Below the pieces are notes generated by a model. That model ran no database searches and was not told the origin of the DNA. It saw nothing but the letters and a program-made list of their open reading frames with translations. Source: Osedax fenrisi (lineage: Eukaryota; Annelida; Polychaeta; Sabellida; Siboglinidae). From it: a DNA stretch of 64,000 nt. How positions within the stretch are numbered: the stretch's first letter is position 1; each line of letters starts with the position of its first letter. Location: NCBI GenBank assembly GCA_964019155.1, contig OZ025241.1, forward strand, positions 7,290,681 to 7,354,680, given 5' to 3'. The translations under genes were made by a program, and so were the position numbers. Positions 52,725-64,000 of the stretch are shown here, in pieces.

Positions 52725-53532
52725 AGCTGCGTTCACATATAGCGATGTTGCTTGCAAAATCGTCGAGACAGAATTTTGCAAACTATTTTGCAGCAAAATA
52801 CTCAGCAAAATCGCAGCGATTTCGCCGGAGTGTTAACACCTAGCAAACATTTTCGTCTACGATTTTGTCGAACTTTGAACGTTACACTTGCGATAATACA
52901 ATTATTTATTATTTCAATTATAAATTTATTTTATTATTATAAAATTTGATTTACATAATTTGTTACGTTTATACTTAAAGATAATAGTCGTATAAATATA
53001 ACATGACATTTTCTTTAAATTATAATGCATTTCATAAGTATAAGTATTACTCAAATTATAATAATAATAATGTTAATAATAGAAAAATTATAGCAAAATA
53101 TTTATTAAGTGAATATTTTAATATAAAAAGAAATATAAGACATCCAGTGCTATTTCCTGCAACAGCTTGTTTTTAATTATTTTATTATAGAAGTCCCGAT
53201 TCGCGGATCCCATAAACATATGTGACTCTCGTAAAACAAGATTATATTTGATACTTTATTAATTTATTCCGATATTTTTAATAATGCTTATTTATTGTTT
53301 ATCAATAATTATAGAAAAGTCTTTGCGTTTGGACAAAATTTTGCACATATAGCAAACATGTTTGCTATTCATTTTGCTGCAAAGTTGCTGCGATTTTGCA
53401 GTGATTTTGCACGTGAATGTTTTTTGCTGCAAATTTGCTCAAAAATGTTCACACCTGGCGATTTTGTTCGTCGTGATTTTTGCTGCAAAGTTGCTGCGAT
53501 TTTGCAGCAAAGTTGCTATATGTGAACGCAGC
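52725..53532. mobile_element. MITE with CTGCGTTCACATATAGC termini, TTAA at both ends
   Basis: AGCTGCGTTCACATATAGC at the left and the inverted GCTATATGTGAACGCAGC at the right. Multiple GATTTTGCAGCAAA-like copies in both orientations follow inside. TTAA lies directly outside each end (52721-52724, 53533-53536), which would suit a piggyBac-type insertion but is common in AT-rich DNA. The 65-76-residue ORFs inside follow these repeats and are not credible genes. Confidence 0.75.
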
Positions 53533-53673
53533 TTAAGATATAATGTATTATTAAATCAATTTGTTATCTTAATCATTTTATAATTGATTACATTTTCAAA
53601 GTATCAGATTTAAATATAAAATTACGTTTGCAAATATAATAGGAGATACATCCCTATCAATAGAAGAAATATA

Positions 53674-53713
<40 letters not shown>

Positions 53714-53939
53714 AACGACAGGGGTTGCAGAACAGAACCCTGATTAAATTTCATTTTTGTAGGTAATAATGATGAATAACTATTATTAAAAATAACTAGT
53801 TATTTCCTATTACATAGATACATTTTCATAATATTTAAGCGAAAACCTCTAATTCCAATATTTCTAAGTTTATTAACTAGAATATTATGATCAATGGTAG
53901 GTATCAATATCCTATATATATATATCTTTTTACAAATCT

Positions 53940-54162
53940 AAAGGGGGTAACCCAATACCAGTATTTCCGGATATTTTCCCTAGAAAGTGATATTTTAGCA
54001 ATGTTTAGTGGGATACCCCTTTAAAGTTACTATATTTACGGTAAGTTGCCGGAAAGTAAGGGGTATCCCACTATAATTGTCGTTACATTGCTAGAAAATC
54101 ACTTTTAGCAAACATTTCAGGATATTATATCTGGAAATACTGGTAGTGGGATATCCCCTTAA
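53940..54162. mobile_element. Second copy of the GGGGGTATCCCAC MITE family, nested in a LINE
   Basis: AAGGGGGTAACCCAATACCA at the left and GGTAGTGGGATATCCCCTT at the right, plus internal TTGCCGGAAAGTAAGGGGTA, as in the element at 1320-1640. It splits the surrounding LINE RT. Confidence 0.8.
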
Positions 54163-54436
54163 TGATACAATTGAACATTTTAATTTATGATCTATATTAT
54201 CGGTTACTTCTTCTATTAAGGTATGACAGTATGCCAGTATCAATAGTAGATATATTATTAAGAAAAGAAAATTATATCATATTTTTGATATTATTATTGT
54301 CAATAAATGAACTAATTATATTATTTATTAATATTTCAAATATTTTAGATAACATAGGTAACAATAAAAATAATAGTAATATAAAAGAGCTACTCTATTT
54401 TTTATAAGAACAGAATGAATGTCATATAAGTCCTTA
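54163..54436. other. Decayed LINE sequence between MITE and linker
   Basis: Belongs by position to the minus-strand LINE, but I see no clear motif. The plus-strand 81-residue ORF here is antisense to it. Confidence 0.45.
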
Positions 54437-54732
54437 CTATGTCAATAACAGATTATTTATATTAGTCGTAAATTCCGTGGAATTTATAATATTAATAAAT
54501 ACATATGAGGTAATATTATAATTATTAGTATCTGAACTATTATTAGATGGTAAATGTGTTGCTAAATTAATACCAATATTACAAACATATTTATTAAAAT
54601 TATTGGCAGTATTTGTGTCACTGATATTATTTTTAGAAAAAGTGTTTATATTATTATTATTATTAGTTTTATTTAGTACATTATTTAGTGTTTTCCATAT
54701 TTTTGTAGGTGAGTTATTTATATATACATACA

Positions 54733-54740
<8 letters not shown>

Positions 54741-54796
<56 letters not shown>

Positions 54797-55470
54797 CAGG
54801 GGGATCTGCGAATTAGCAACAACACAATAGAAAACTAAAAACAATATTTAGCGGGCGACACGCGCGTCGCGCGTCTCATATACAATTAGTGTATTTATAT
54901 AGAAATTATCATTTTATACAATGACTATAGTATACTATACATTTTATTAATTATTTCTCTATTTTACTATTCACATAATTAAATTCTATATAAAGCAAAA
55001 AAAACATACTATTATAATTATAATAGTTTTTATGTTCTATATATTTGAATGCACATACCTAGCGCGAAATAATTATTCTGAGAAAACAGCGTTTGAAGTT
55101 TGACAGCATAAAAATGTAATATTGAATAGTATATAATATAGCATAATATTATCGTCAACATATACATTTTTACGCAATTTTTAGACCGATTTCATGTCTA
55201 ATTTTTTTACAGATTATAAAAAATACTACAATAAGTATTATTATTGAATACAAAAAAATATGAAAATAAATAAATTAGCATCACTTTAAATGTGCGGGAT
55301 CCCCTTAATTCACGTATTATTGTTAATTTAGTAATATTATATAATATACTCATAATTAGCATTATATAGTATATATGACCTAGTTTTACATTGTGTACAC
55401 CGCACATAGCTATTACTATAGTAATAACTTGTGTATACACAGCTATACATGTGTAATTAGGGAACAAAGA

Positions 55471-55563
<93 letters not shown>

Positions 55564-55700
55564 CATACACATACGCACAGTATACGTCGCACACAAATAT
55601 ATATTTTTAAATTTTTTAAATGTTGTATTCAATATATTGACTATAAAATCACGTGGTGGTTATGGGCGTCACGAGAAGGAAACAAAAATAAAATAAATAG
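54741..55700. other. AT-rich stretch with long (TA)n tracts
   Basis: (TA)n at 54735-54788 and 55475-55558. A CG-rich word GACACGCGCGTCGCGCGTC at 54857 stands out. No gene was seen. Confidence 0.55.
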
Positions 55701-55719
55701 TACAATAAAAATGAAGTAA

Positions 55720-56240
55720 AAGGGAGGGTAGGTTACAATGTTAATAGGTGCGTGTATAGTTTACATTTAAATAGTGACAGGGATTTCAAACACCTAATGT
55801 CATGTGGTAGAGCATTCCAGTATGCTGGAACTACCACAGAGAAAGCATATTCAGAGTGAGCAGAGAGAGTCGAACGTTGCATAATTTTCATCGTGTGCCA
55901 TTTCCTGCTATCTCAACTAAGGGTCTGAATACTGATCAAGTCTGCTAGGTACTCGGTAGATCTAAGATGGATCATCTTATGGTTGATGCATAGTAGTCTG
56001 TACCTGAGATACCTAAACTTAAGCCAGTGATAGCATTATTTAGTGATTATTTAGTGATACCGATATTGATACTATTGAAGAGAACTTCAGTTTATAAAGG
56101 GCGCGTATAGCACTTCGTTGTATCATCTCAAGTTTAAGCATAAGCTTTAGGGGTAGATTACATAAAAGTGAGTAGCAGTATATAAATCTACTGAAGACTA
56201 GCGAGTGTATTGACTTTTAGTCATTGAAAAAGTCAATTTA
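55720..56240 (-). pseudogene. CR1-like LINE C-terminal fragment
   Basis: The minus strand reads RFIYCYSLLCNLPLKLMLK (56130-56200), where LINEs have SRLDYCNSLL. Later it reads STLSAHSEYAFSVVVPAYWN and ALPHDIRCLKSLSLFK (55760-55870), matching the conserved LINE C-terminus. Frames are broken between the blocks. Confidence 0.8.
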
Positions 56241-56304
56241 TATATCAAATGTCAAATCTATATATATATATATTTGACTTTTGATATATAAATTGACTTG
56301 TAGG

Positions 56305-56310
<6 letters not shown>
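56226..56310. repeat. Hairpin with about 28-bp arms
   Basis: AAGTCAATTTATATATCAAA is answered by TTTGATATATAAATTGACTT, around a TA-rich loop. No target duplication was recognised. Confidence 0.65.
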
Positions 56311-56344
<34 letters not shown>

Positions 56345-56399
56345 CCATATATCATTTTAATTACTCGAAACAGCTCGAAAATTAATCGACTCGATCCTA

Positions 56400-56554
56400 T
56401 CACTAATTGTAATTAATATGTTGGGTTTGAGTTGTTTTCATTGGTTTTGTTTAATTTGGTTTGGTTTGGTTTGGTTTGGTTTTTATTGGTTTAGTTTTAA
56501 TATATTTAGTTTTGTTTAGTTGCATACATCCAGAGTGAGCTTATAAAAGCATAT

Positions 56555-56591
<37 letters not shown>

Positions 56592-56743
56592 TATATATAT
56601 ATATAAATTATATATATATATATAAATTATATATATATATATATAAATTATATATATTTCTTATATATATATATATAAGAAATCACTCAACCTCCTTGTT
56701 ACTTTATTAATATTATATATATATATAAGTTATTTATTTTATC

Positions 56744-56780
<37 letters not shown>
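56400..56780. repeat. TTGGTTTGGTTT repeat, Helitron-unit remnant and TATAAATTA simple repeat
   Basis: (GGTTT)n at 56440-56500 is followed by TTAGTTGCATACATCCAGAG and TGAGCTTATAAAAGCATATA, a diverged copy of the Helitron internal unit. Repeated ATATATAAATTATAT follows. Confidence 0.6.
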
Positions 56781-56781
<1 letters not shown>

Positions 56782-56819
56782 AGTATTCGTAAATATAATA
56801 TAAATTCTTAACGTTACAG

Positions 56820-57200
56820 ATACATTATTATCTATAGTACACTACCACGACGTGGTAAACACGTATACATTTATATAATGAATACTCGGGCACTGAGTTA
56901 TATTGGTCCTAAGCTATGGAATTCACTCCCGCCCTATATTAGATCCATAAAATCGCATAAAACATTCATGAAATATATACAACAACTGATCTCAGGTGGG
57001 AACCTGCATTACTAATATTGTTTGTCATTATTATTTTATTTATTAATTTCCGTACGGCTTATTCTATTTTATTTTATTATTATTATTGGTATTTATTGTT
57101 TACCTACTCTTATTATTTGTATTATATTATATACACTTTTGAGAAATCATTTATGATTTATTTAAGTGTCTAAATAAACATTCAATCAATCAATAAAATA
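56820..57200 (+). pseudogene. LINE 3' end (C-terminus and 3' UTR)
   Basis: RALSYIGPKLWNSLPPYIRS followed by HKTFMKYIQQLI (56887-56990) is a typical LINE C-terminus. A stop, an AT-rich 3' UTR and a (CAAT)n-type tail (57180-57195) follow. Its 3' UTR matches the inverted fragments at 34551, 37877 and 48518. Confidence 0.8.
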
Positions 57201-58120
57201 TATATATATAATATTGTAATTATACATTCAATTACTGTTATCTTTACCATCACTGTTATGTAATAGAATCGAATAATGGTATTATATGTATATATATATA
57301 TATATATATACTATATATATTACCTAGTATATATTATATACTATATATAGTAAAGCCTATAGGCTATTATAGGCTATTGTGAATATGAATGCAATCGTAT
57401 TGCCAAATATAGTTCTCGCATGCACTGAAATATAAAAGTCGTATACGACTTTTAAGATTTTAATCCGACTTTTTTTCTTATAAGAATCGAGGGGAGCACG
57501 CCACACTTTTTCAATTTTATAATCCTATATTATATATATATATAATATATTAATTTATAATAACCTCTCCATAATATGACGATATTAATAATATTAGAAT
57601 TACAAATATATACATTTTATAAATATCTTTTCATATTTATATGATAAATGTTATATATTTAAAGATTTTTATAATATTTGTTTATATATAATTGAAAATT
57701 AAAAATAAAATTTATTTTTTATTTTTTTAAACAATTAACATTATATTTATATATTAAAATTAATTAATATATCGTAATACAATTATAATAAATGTATAAT
57801 AATATAAATAATACAGATTATATTACAATGACATGCTGGAAAGTAATTTCCGGAAAGTAGTCTATGATTATTATTATTTATATTATTAAAATTGTTTACT
57901 AACTCAATACAATGTGAATATGGTGTAAATATTAATGTTCGAAATTAACCCAACTACTGGTGCTTCGAAGCTTTACTCAAAAAAAATATATGGTTCAAAG
58001 TTCATTTGTAAAATAATGCAAGAGTTCGAACCTGCTTCATAAATAAGTGGAAAAGTTCGAACTCGCTTAAAAACTTAAAAAATATAAATGAAGCTTCGAA
58101 TCCTTATTAATAATATTGTT
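57201..58120. other. AT-rich intergenic stretch
   Basis: (TA)n at 57290-57310. A possible relic of the CCGGAAAGTA MITE lies at 57832-57862. GTTCGAA words recur at 57940-58095. No gene was recognised. Confidence 0.5.
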
Positions 58121-58124
58121 AGTG

Positions 58125-58375
58125 TTATTCAATTTGGTGGAGTCCTTCCAGCCTATCAGCAAACTTATTTTAAATTTTCACTTATAACCATATGGCGCTA
58201 TAGATATTATAATGTCCCTTCGAAGCCGCTCTCGTGTTAAAGCATGATGTTAATGAGAGCTGATCATTTAGTTATATAAAATTATATAATATCACTTCTA
58301 AATATTATTCTAATACCTATCTATATGGTCCCCGACGGGACTTACACCCGCAAACTAATACCTGTTTATTTAATT
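58125..58375 (-). mobile_element. SINE copy 2, decayed head
   Basis: The body words GGTGGAGTCCTTCC, ATGTCCCTTCGAAGCCGCTC and ATATCACTTCTAAATA match the SINE at 30976-31253 in the same orientation. The tRNA-like head is largely lost. Confidence 0.75.
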
Positions 58376-58981
58376 CAACTATAAATATTTGTCAAAGCTC
58401 TATTTTAAATAAAATGATAAATGTGTTTAATAATGTAAAATAAAACTAATATATTATACTAATTATTCAAAGTATTATTACTAAGTATTATTAGTATAAT
58501 ATAATACTAATAATACTCATATACTAATTAATATTATCTTTTCTATTGGTTTATACTATCTTCTGATACATTATTTATCTATGATAATATAGAATTAATA
58601 AAGATATAGAAATTTGTTTTTAAATTTTTAAATAGACAATATATATATATCGACTGTTTGGTCCAGGACTGTAATTAAATAATAGTTCGGGTTCATTTTA
58701 AACAAAGCTTCAGTTCGGACAGGGACCGTTATTTTTTTTTAAATTTGAGCTTTAGTTCGGGTTCAAATAAGGCAAGCTTCAGTTCGTAATGCTTCAGTTC
58801 GGTTTCATTTCGAACACTAGTATATATGCATATTGTGTATACACGTTACACATAAAACGAAAGTGTAGTGTTTATGCGTAGCAAACACTGTGAATTCCAG
58901 TGCACCTGGAATTAGCGGGGTCAGTGATTGAACCCGGAAAACCAATTCAATAATAATGTTTGTATTTAATTAATTAATGTT

Positions 58982-59018
<37 letters not shown>

Positions 59019-59115
59019 TATATAGTATATTCTAAACATAACAATTTAGTAAACAAATAATAAAAAAACTATGTTAGTAAAGTTCAAGATAACAATTAAA
59101 GTTGTATATATATAT
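58376..59115. other. AT-rich stretch with TTCAGTTCGG words and a possible B-box fragment
   Basis: CTTCAGTTCGG recurs four times at 58700-58805. At 58910-58940 the minus strand reads CCGGGTTCAATCAC, resembling a polymerase III B box. There is no A box at the right distance, so I do not call a tRNA or SINE. Confidence 0.4.
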
Positions 59116-59116
59116 A

Positions 59117-59481
59117 TTATTTAAATCTTATAGCAACCGGTAAAACGTTCCATACAGTAGGAACCGCAATAGCAACAGCAGTGTCACCATACACAGGAGT
59201 TGATACCGGCACGTTAAATAACATTATATATTTCCATCGTCTAGCGTGGTTATTGGGTATAATTTTAAAATTTACGGCTATAGCCGTCATTTTTTCATAT
59301 ATAGGTATAACTGGCATATGGATTTATGACGAATTCATATAAATAAAATTAAGAGATAAACATAATAATCTATATTTAGATCTGAATGTCACCTTCGGAG
59401 TGATCGCACGATGGCCGAACTTGACCTACGTGGTCATTACTATTACGTTTAAATAGTATGCGTACTGCCTTCTTTGAATAG

Positions 59482-59526
<45 letters not shown>

Positions 59527-61643
59527 GTATACTGATCGCTGTACGTAACTTGATTATATGAAGAATAGATACACAATAATGTAGTCTCGAAACAATTAGT
59601 GAATATATTACTTCTTTGGTAATATGAAAAAGAATGTAGTGAGAGATTTTGAATATTATAAAGGTAGTAATCAGAGGGATACATAATAGTGGATATATGA
59701 GTGGAGATAGACAGATTAGAATTAAGCGTAATGCCAATAGTGGTGATAGACGAATAAGTGCGATAGAAGTTAGATGATTGTTAGTAATGATTAATGAGGT
59801 ATGTGTAGTAGGTTAAGATCTGCTGAGGATAATATAATCTGTTTTTGAAAGGTTTAGAGATAGCGAGTTATCAGAGAACCACGTAATAATATCATTAATG
59901 TATGTATTAAGGGCACGTAGTTTAGAATAAATGGAGAGATAACCAAATTTAATATATAGATAGATTTGAAAGTATTCAGCATAGAGATGGTAATTGATTG
60001 ATGGATATTTAGAAAAAATCCGATTTTAACGGAATGTATAGAGGTAATCTATAGGATCAAGAACAGGGGCTCGGGGAACACCATTTTGTCCGGGAGAAAG
60101 AACATATGTTGAGTTATTAATCTTTAAATAAGTTTCTTAGCTGTCTCGGTACTATGATGAGGTAAATAAGCACTCTCGTAAGGGTCAATACCGTCATTGG
60201 TGGTTAGATAGTCAATGAGTTATATATAGAAAATACGTTCATTAACTTTGGATAAGGCGGTAGAATATTGTATTATACGTCGGTAGATTAATAACATTTC
60301 AAGAAAATTGTTTGTTTTTGTAAGAATAGGTGTTATATATATACTGACTTCATAGCTATGGGGATACATGCGGACATAAGGTAGTAATGACACATATCGT
60401 TGACATATGGAATACGTTGCGGATAAATATATTTAATAAGCTGTAAGATGATTGGGTTTGTGCGGTTAGTGTGATTCGGAGGATGTTACTATTACAATTG
60501 TGATAGTAGGTGATCGTAGTATGACACATAACCAATGATATCGGGTTGAATGCCTACGTGGATTAAGATAAATAGAAGAAAATAGGAGGGAAGGCACTCA
60601 ATAATTCTAGAAATGTTAAGTTGAAAGTAATTAGAGAATACAAGACAGAGCTCAGAATCAATTTTATCTGGGAGTTTAATTGTAATATTCCCGTCAATAA
60701 TACGGACTTCTAACTGATAATTGGTATTAGTATTAAGTCATATAGAATTACATTTATTCTCATAAAAACTAGATCTTGAACTAGCCTGAGTTCGATCTAA
60801 TATATCGAAAGTTGTTAAGATCACCGCACGACTTCGATCGTTTCAAAATCGATTATAGATGATATCTAAGTGATTTATAAGATAACATAATTCTGAGTTA
60901 AACTACGGCGAGTATTGGTGTATATTTGTAGGTTTAGATACGAGAGGTGCGCGAATATTATGCTCGTGTAAGAGTAACACGTCAAACAACGGTATGGAAT
61001 ACGGTGACCTAGATATGAACCCGTTAGAATAAGAGTTATAGCTGTTGACTAGGGGCGCTGCAACAGGGTTGGGGAACGAGGGGATATGACCCCACTTTAA
61101 AAGCTAGGGGGATCTCCTATGTATTGGTCCCCCCCAACTTTGACCACAATATTTATTTTGATTGATTGGTCCCATCTACATAAAATCATTCCAGCGACCC
61201 TACTGTTGACATGAATGATTGAATATTAATATAGACAAGTTTGCGATATGTAATTACTACATTCCGAGAAGGATTAAAGTGGGATGCGGTGACGTTATAT
61301 TAAATAGGACTGAGCGATAATCTGATACAAGCATACCAGGATGAATAATATTAATAAGGCGCTATATTTTAAGATAATTCTAGGGGATACATGGAGTATT
61401 AACGAGGTCAATTGTATTGCCACTATCGTGCGTTGGGAAATCAATAAGATGATTGAGATATTCGTTCGATATTTTAATGTGAATTGAGATTGAAGACGAG
61501 GACAAGTTATTATAAGTGGCAATAACGTCACGTACTATAACCACATTATTAGAATGAGCGGAATCACTTAATAAGTCAGAATAAATTATAATTAAAGCGA
61601 TTTTATTAGCTTTCATTGTTGATATATATTTTGTAATATACAT
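59117..61643 (-). pseudogene. CR1-like LINE, endonuclease to C-terminus, heavily broken
   Basis: In order on the minus strand: endonuclease end FPTHDSGNTIDLVNT (about 61390-61440), RT GVPRAPVLDP (about 60050-60090, from GVPQGSVLGP), YAEYFQIYL (YADD lost), ITWFSDNSLSLNLSKT (about 59840-59890), VSRLHYCVS (about 59580), KKAVRILFKR, and VAIAVPTVWNVLPVAIR (about 59120-59180). The wording resembles the LINE in KDM7 intron 7, so they are probably one family. Many stops and frameshifts; loss of YADD means it is inactive. Confidence 0.85.
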
Positions 61644-61674
61644 ATTTCGTGCTATTTGTTATAACAAATATATA

Positions 61675-61710
<36 letters not shown>

Positions 61711-61785
61711 CATATATATAAACACATATATAATTACATAAAAATGATCGGTTTAAATTTAATTATATGTTTAGTTTTCTATATA

Positions 61786-62663
61786 GGAGAAAGTAACCTA
61801 ATACAGACACTTTAACAATAAATGGTCTTAACATTTTATGACTCATTGTTTGTATTCAAAAATTACAATATATTAATATTATATGATTATAGATATTATT
61901 GTGATTTTAACATTTTATTTAATCTTTTAATTACGTAGATAACTGGGTGTCCATATTCGGTACCCATGTCCGAATACGGACACACTGTGTTATAATACGG
62001 ACACCCTATATACCACTAGATAAACTATATATTATTGATGAATCAATCACACAAATTACAATTACATTATTTATAATTAATTTATGAATAATATATTCTA
62101 ATTTAATTAGTTAATAATTTATTTATTTTTATTATTTTTTAATTAATAATACAATTTAAGTATCTAAATAATACATTTTTAGATTTAGCTTTATTGGTGG
62201 TATTAATATTATAACGCACGCGATTTTTATGAAAATCAGAATAGTTCATACGCTTCACGCTGATTGGTTATAGGGTGTCCGTATTAATACATCTAGAGTG
62301 TCCGTATTAGGAACATATATGACCTCTAGATATATGCTTATAACTTAAGGAATATTTGATAACTACAATATAAAAATTATATATATAATTTTAGAATGCT
62401 TTATTTTTTAATAATATAGTGTTATATTTTATATCGATACATTTGTATAATCTTGAGAAGGTTTTAAGTAGACATTTTTTTCATAAATTAAAAAACGTAA
62501 TAAAAAAATCAGTTTAATGGATATATCAGCAATATTCTGGATAATTAAAAAATACCTTTTTAGACTATTTATGTAATTATGAATATTTTATTCATTACAT
62601 ATTTTTTTGTAGTATTTATGGTTTCTAAGATACAGAGAGTGTCTGTATTAGGTTACTTTACCC
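61786..62663. mobile_element. MITE (GGGGAAAGTAACC termini), copy 2, 878 bp, inverted
   Basis: GGAGAAAGTAACCTAATAC at the left and GTATTAGGTTACTTTACCC at the right, TA on both sides. Its sequence is the reverse complement of copy 1 at 32218-33154, including the GGTACCCATG-type centre. Confidence 0.85.
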
Positions 62664-63213
62664 TATATAATTATATTAGTTTTTTTTATATTTAACCATA
62701 TTTATTATTTTAAATTTTGTAATTTTATATTATATTATGATTTAACCAATGATTTAAGAACAAAATTACCCGGTAAGTTGTAAAATATATTTTTTTAATA
62801 AAAATAAATATTATTATTTTATATTGAAACTAAGTATAGGTTAATTATATGTTGATTGCTACGATAAGCTTTATTGAGGTATAATGTATTAAATGTATTA
62901 AAGATTATCGCGTCTATTAAAATAGAATTATAATGCTCCCTACAGGGTAATCGGGTAATAGGGTATCCTATAAGTATACTTATTGTGAAAATAACAATAT
63001 TTGATCATAATAATGATAATAATATAATAATATTAATAAAAATCGATTATAATATAGACGATAGAAATCGCAAATACAATAACTTTCGCTTCACTACTCT
63101 CACATATTCCACTCAATAGGCTGAATATTTAATAGGATTGATTAATAATTAATAATTACATAGAGATTTATTTTATTATAACTTAGAATTTTTTTAAATA
63201 TTATTGTATTTAT

Positions 63214-63246
<33 letters not shown>

Positions 63247-63573
63247 CGAATGCATTTTATTATGTCTAATATATTACATTATAGATAGGTGGAGTAACTG
63301 TGGGTAGAATAAGTGGATTAATAGAATATAGGAAGGTTTTTGTAAACGATAGTTACATATATTTGCATACATATATCAATATATTTATTTTATCATTTCC
63401 TACTTTTAAATTTATTATTCCAAAATCAAAATAAAAGTAATACAATTATGACATCTCTCGTAGCATAATGCATATATAACTCTATATAGTTGACAATATA
63501 GTATGCTACTATTTATGTCAAGACCCCCATATATCACATATTCAAGAGGGTACGTTTGATTTTGTACATAATC

Positions 63574-63623
<50 letters not shown>

Positions 63624-63715
63624 ATTAGTGATACAATAGAACCCTACTATTAGAGTATCGGTATAGTATCAGTTCGAAATGATTGAAAGTCAAAGTCCAA
63701 AGTTCCATTGTAAAA

Positions 63716-63772
<57 letters not shown>

Positions 63773-63790
63773 TGTTATTTTTATTGTTAT
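62664..63790. other. AT-rich stretch, no gene seen
   Basis: (TA)n at 63220-63245, 63580-63620 and 63720-63770. Nothing else was recognised. Confidence 0.55.
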
Positions 63791-63794
63791 TTTT

Positions 63795-64000
63795 ATTTGG
63801 TGGAGTCCTTTCATCCCATCCAGGAACTTAGATGAAGTTTTTCACTTATAACCATATATGGCTCTAATGTCCCTTCGAAGCCGCTCTCATGTTAAGGCAT
63901 CCGTGGTTTTAACGAGAGCCGATAATTTATTTATACACAATTATATAAGATCACTTCTAAATAATATTTGAAGACCCATTTTATAAAATGAATTAATGGT
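63795..64000 (-). mobile_element. SINE copy 3, cut by the window edge
   Basis: GGTGGAGTCCTTTCATCCCA, then TCCCTTCGAAGCCGCTCTCA and GATCACTTCTAAATAATATT, close to the copy at 30976-31253. The tRNA-like head should lie beyond position 64000. Confidence 0.85.

Larger units (their letters stand above)
53700..54740 (-). pseudogene. LINE remnant (linker and reverse transcriptase), interrupted by a MITE
   Basis: The minus strand reads KIWKTLNNVLNKTN and NNFNKYVCNIGINLATHLP (54500-54720), the linker typical between endonuclease and RT. Beyond the MITE come IDHNILVNKLRNIGIRG, MKMYLCNR and FNQGSVLQPLSFI (53720-53900), the RT block. Stops and frameshifts are present. Confidence 0.75.

Noticed and set aside
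52752..53583. Small proteins rich in Q, R, F and C
   Set aside because: They lie inside a MITE and follow its GATTTTGCAGCAAA repeats.

Overview
The window looks like nuclear DNA from an invertebrate animal. It is very AT-rich, gene-poor, intron-rich and crowded with microsatellites, minisatellites and decayed transposons. Spliceosomal introns are clear, and the two recognisable genes are metazoan-type. I cannot name the species.

Two real protein-coding genes lie head to head, their start codons 138 bp apart. Left of the divide, on the minus strand, is a KDM7/PHF8-type histone lysine demethylase (PHD finger plus JmjC domain). I could place ten exons between 18155 and 892, giving about 393 residues, and the gene continues past the left edge. 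Right of the divide, on the plus strand, is a complete six-exon ABHD11-type mitochondrial alpha/beta-hydrolase (18294 to 27608, 313 residues). Splice phases close exactly in both models, and the catalytic residues of both families are in place. Most lines that look like long ORFs in this window are repeats or antisense shadows of these exons.

The introns of both genes are packed with tandem repeats. In at least four places the repeat unit contains the splice junction of the neighbouring exon: the donor end of KDM7 exon 6 (seven extra copies), the acceptor of KDM7 exon 6 (two extra copies), the donor of KDM7 exon 2 (about ten degenerate copies) and the acceptor of ABHD11 exon 3 (five extra copies). 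This recurring growth of minisatellites out of exon edges is the most unusual feature of the window.

From 27.6 kb to the right edge there is no intact host gene except one leucine-rich-repeat exon near 51.3-51.9 kb. The rest is a mobile-element landscape. It holds several broken CR1-like LINE fragments; two CACTA-like elements (5'-CACTG termini, 2-bp target duplications) whose empty sites survive in a paralogous copy at 48.3-50.3 kb; an exact 3326-bp tandem duplication; a Helitron-like element with an internal tandem array; TA-flanked MITE families; a tRNA-derived SINE family; and a 43-bp palindromic insertion with an 8-bp target duplication.
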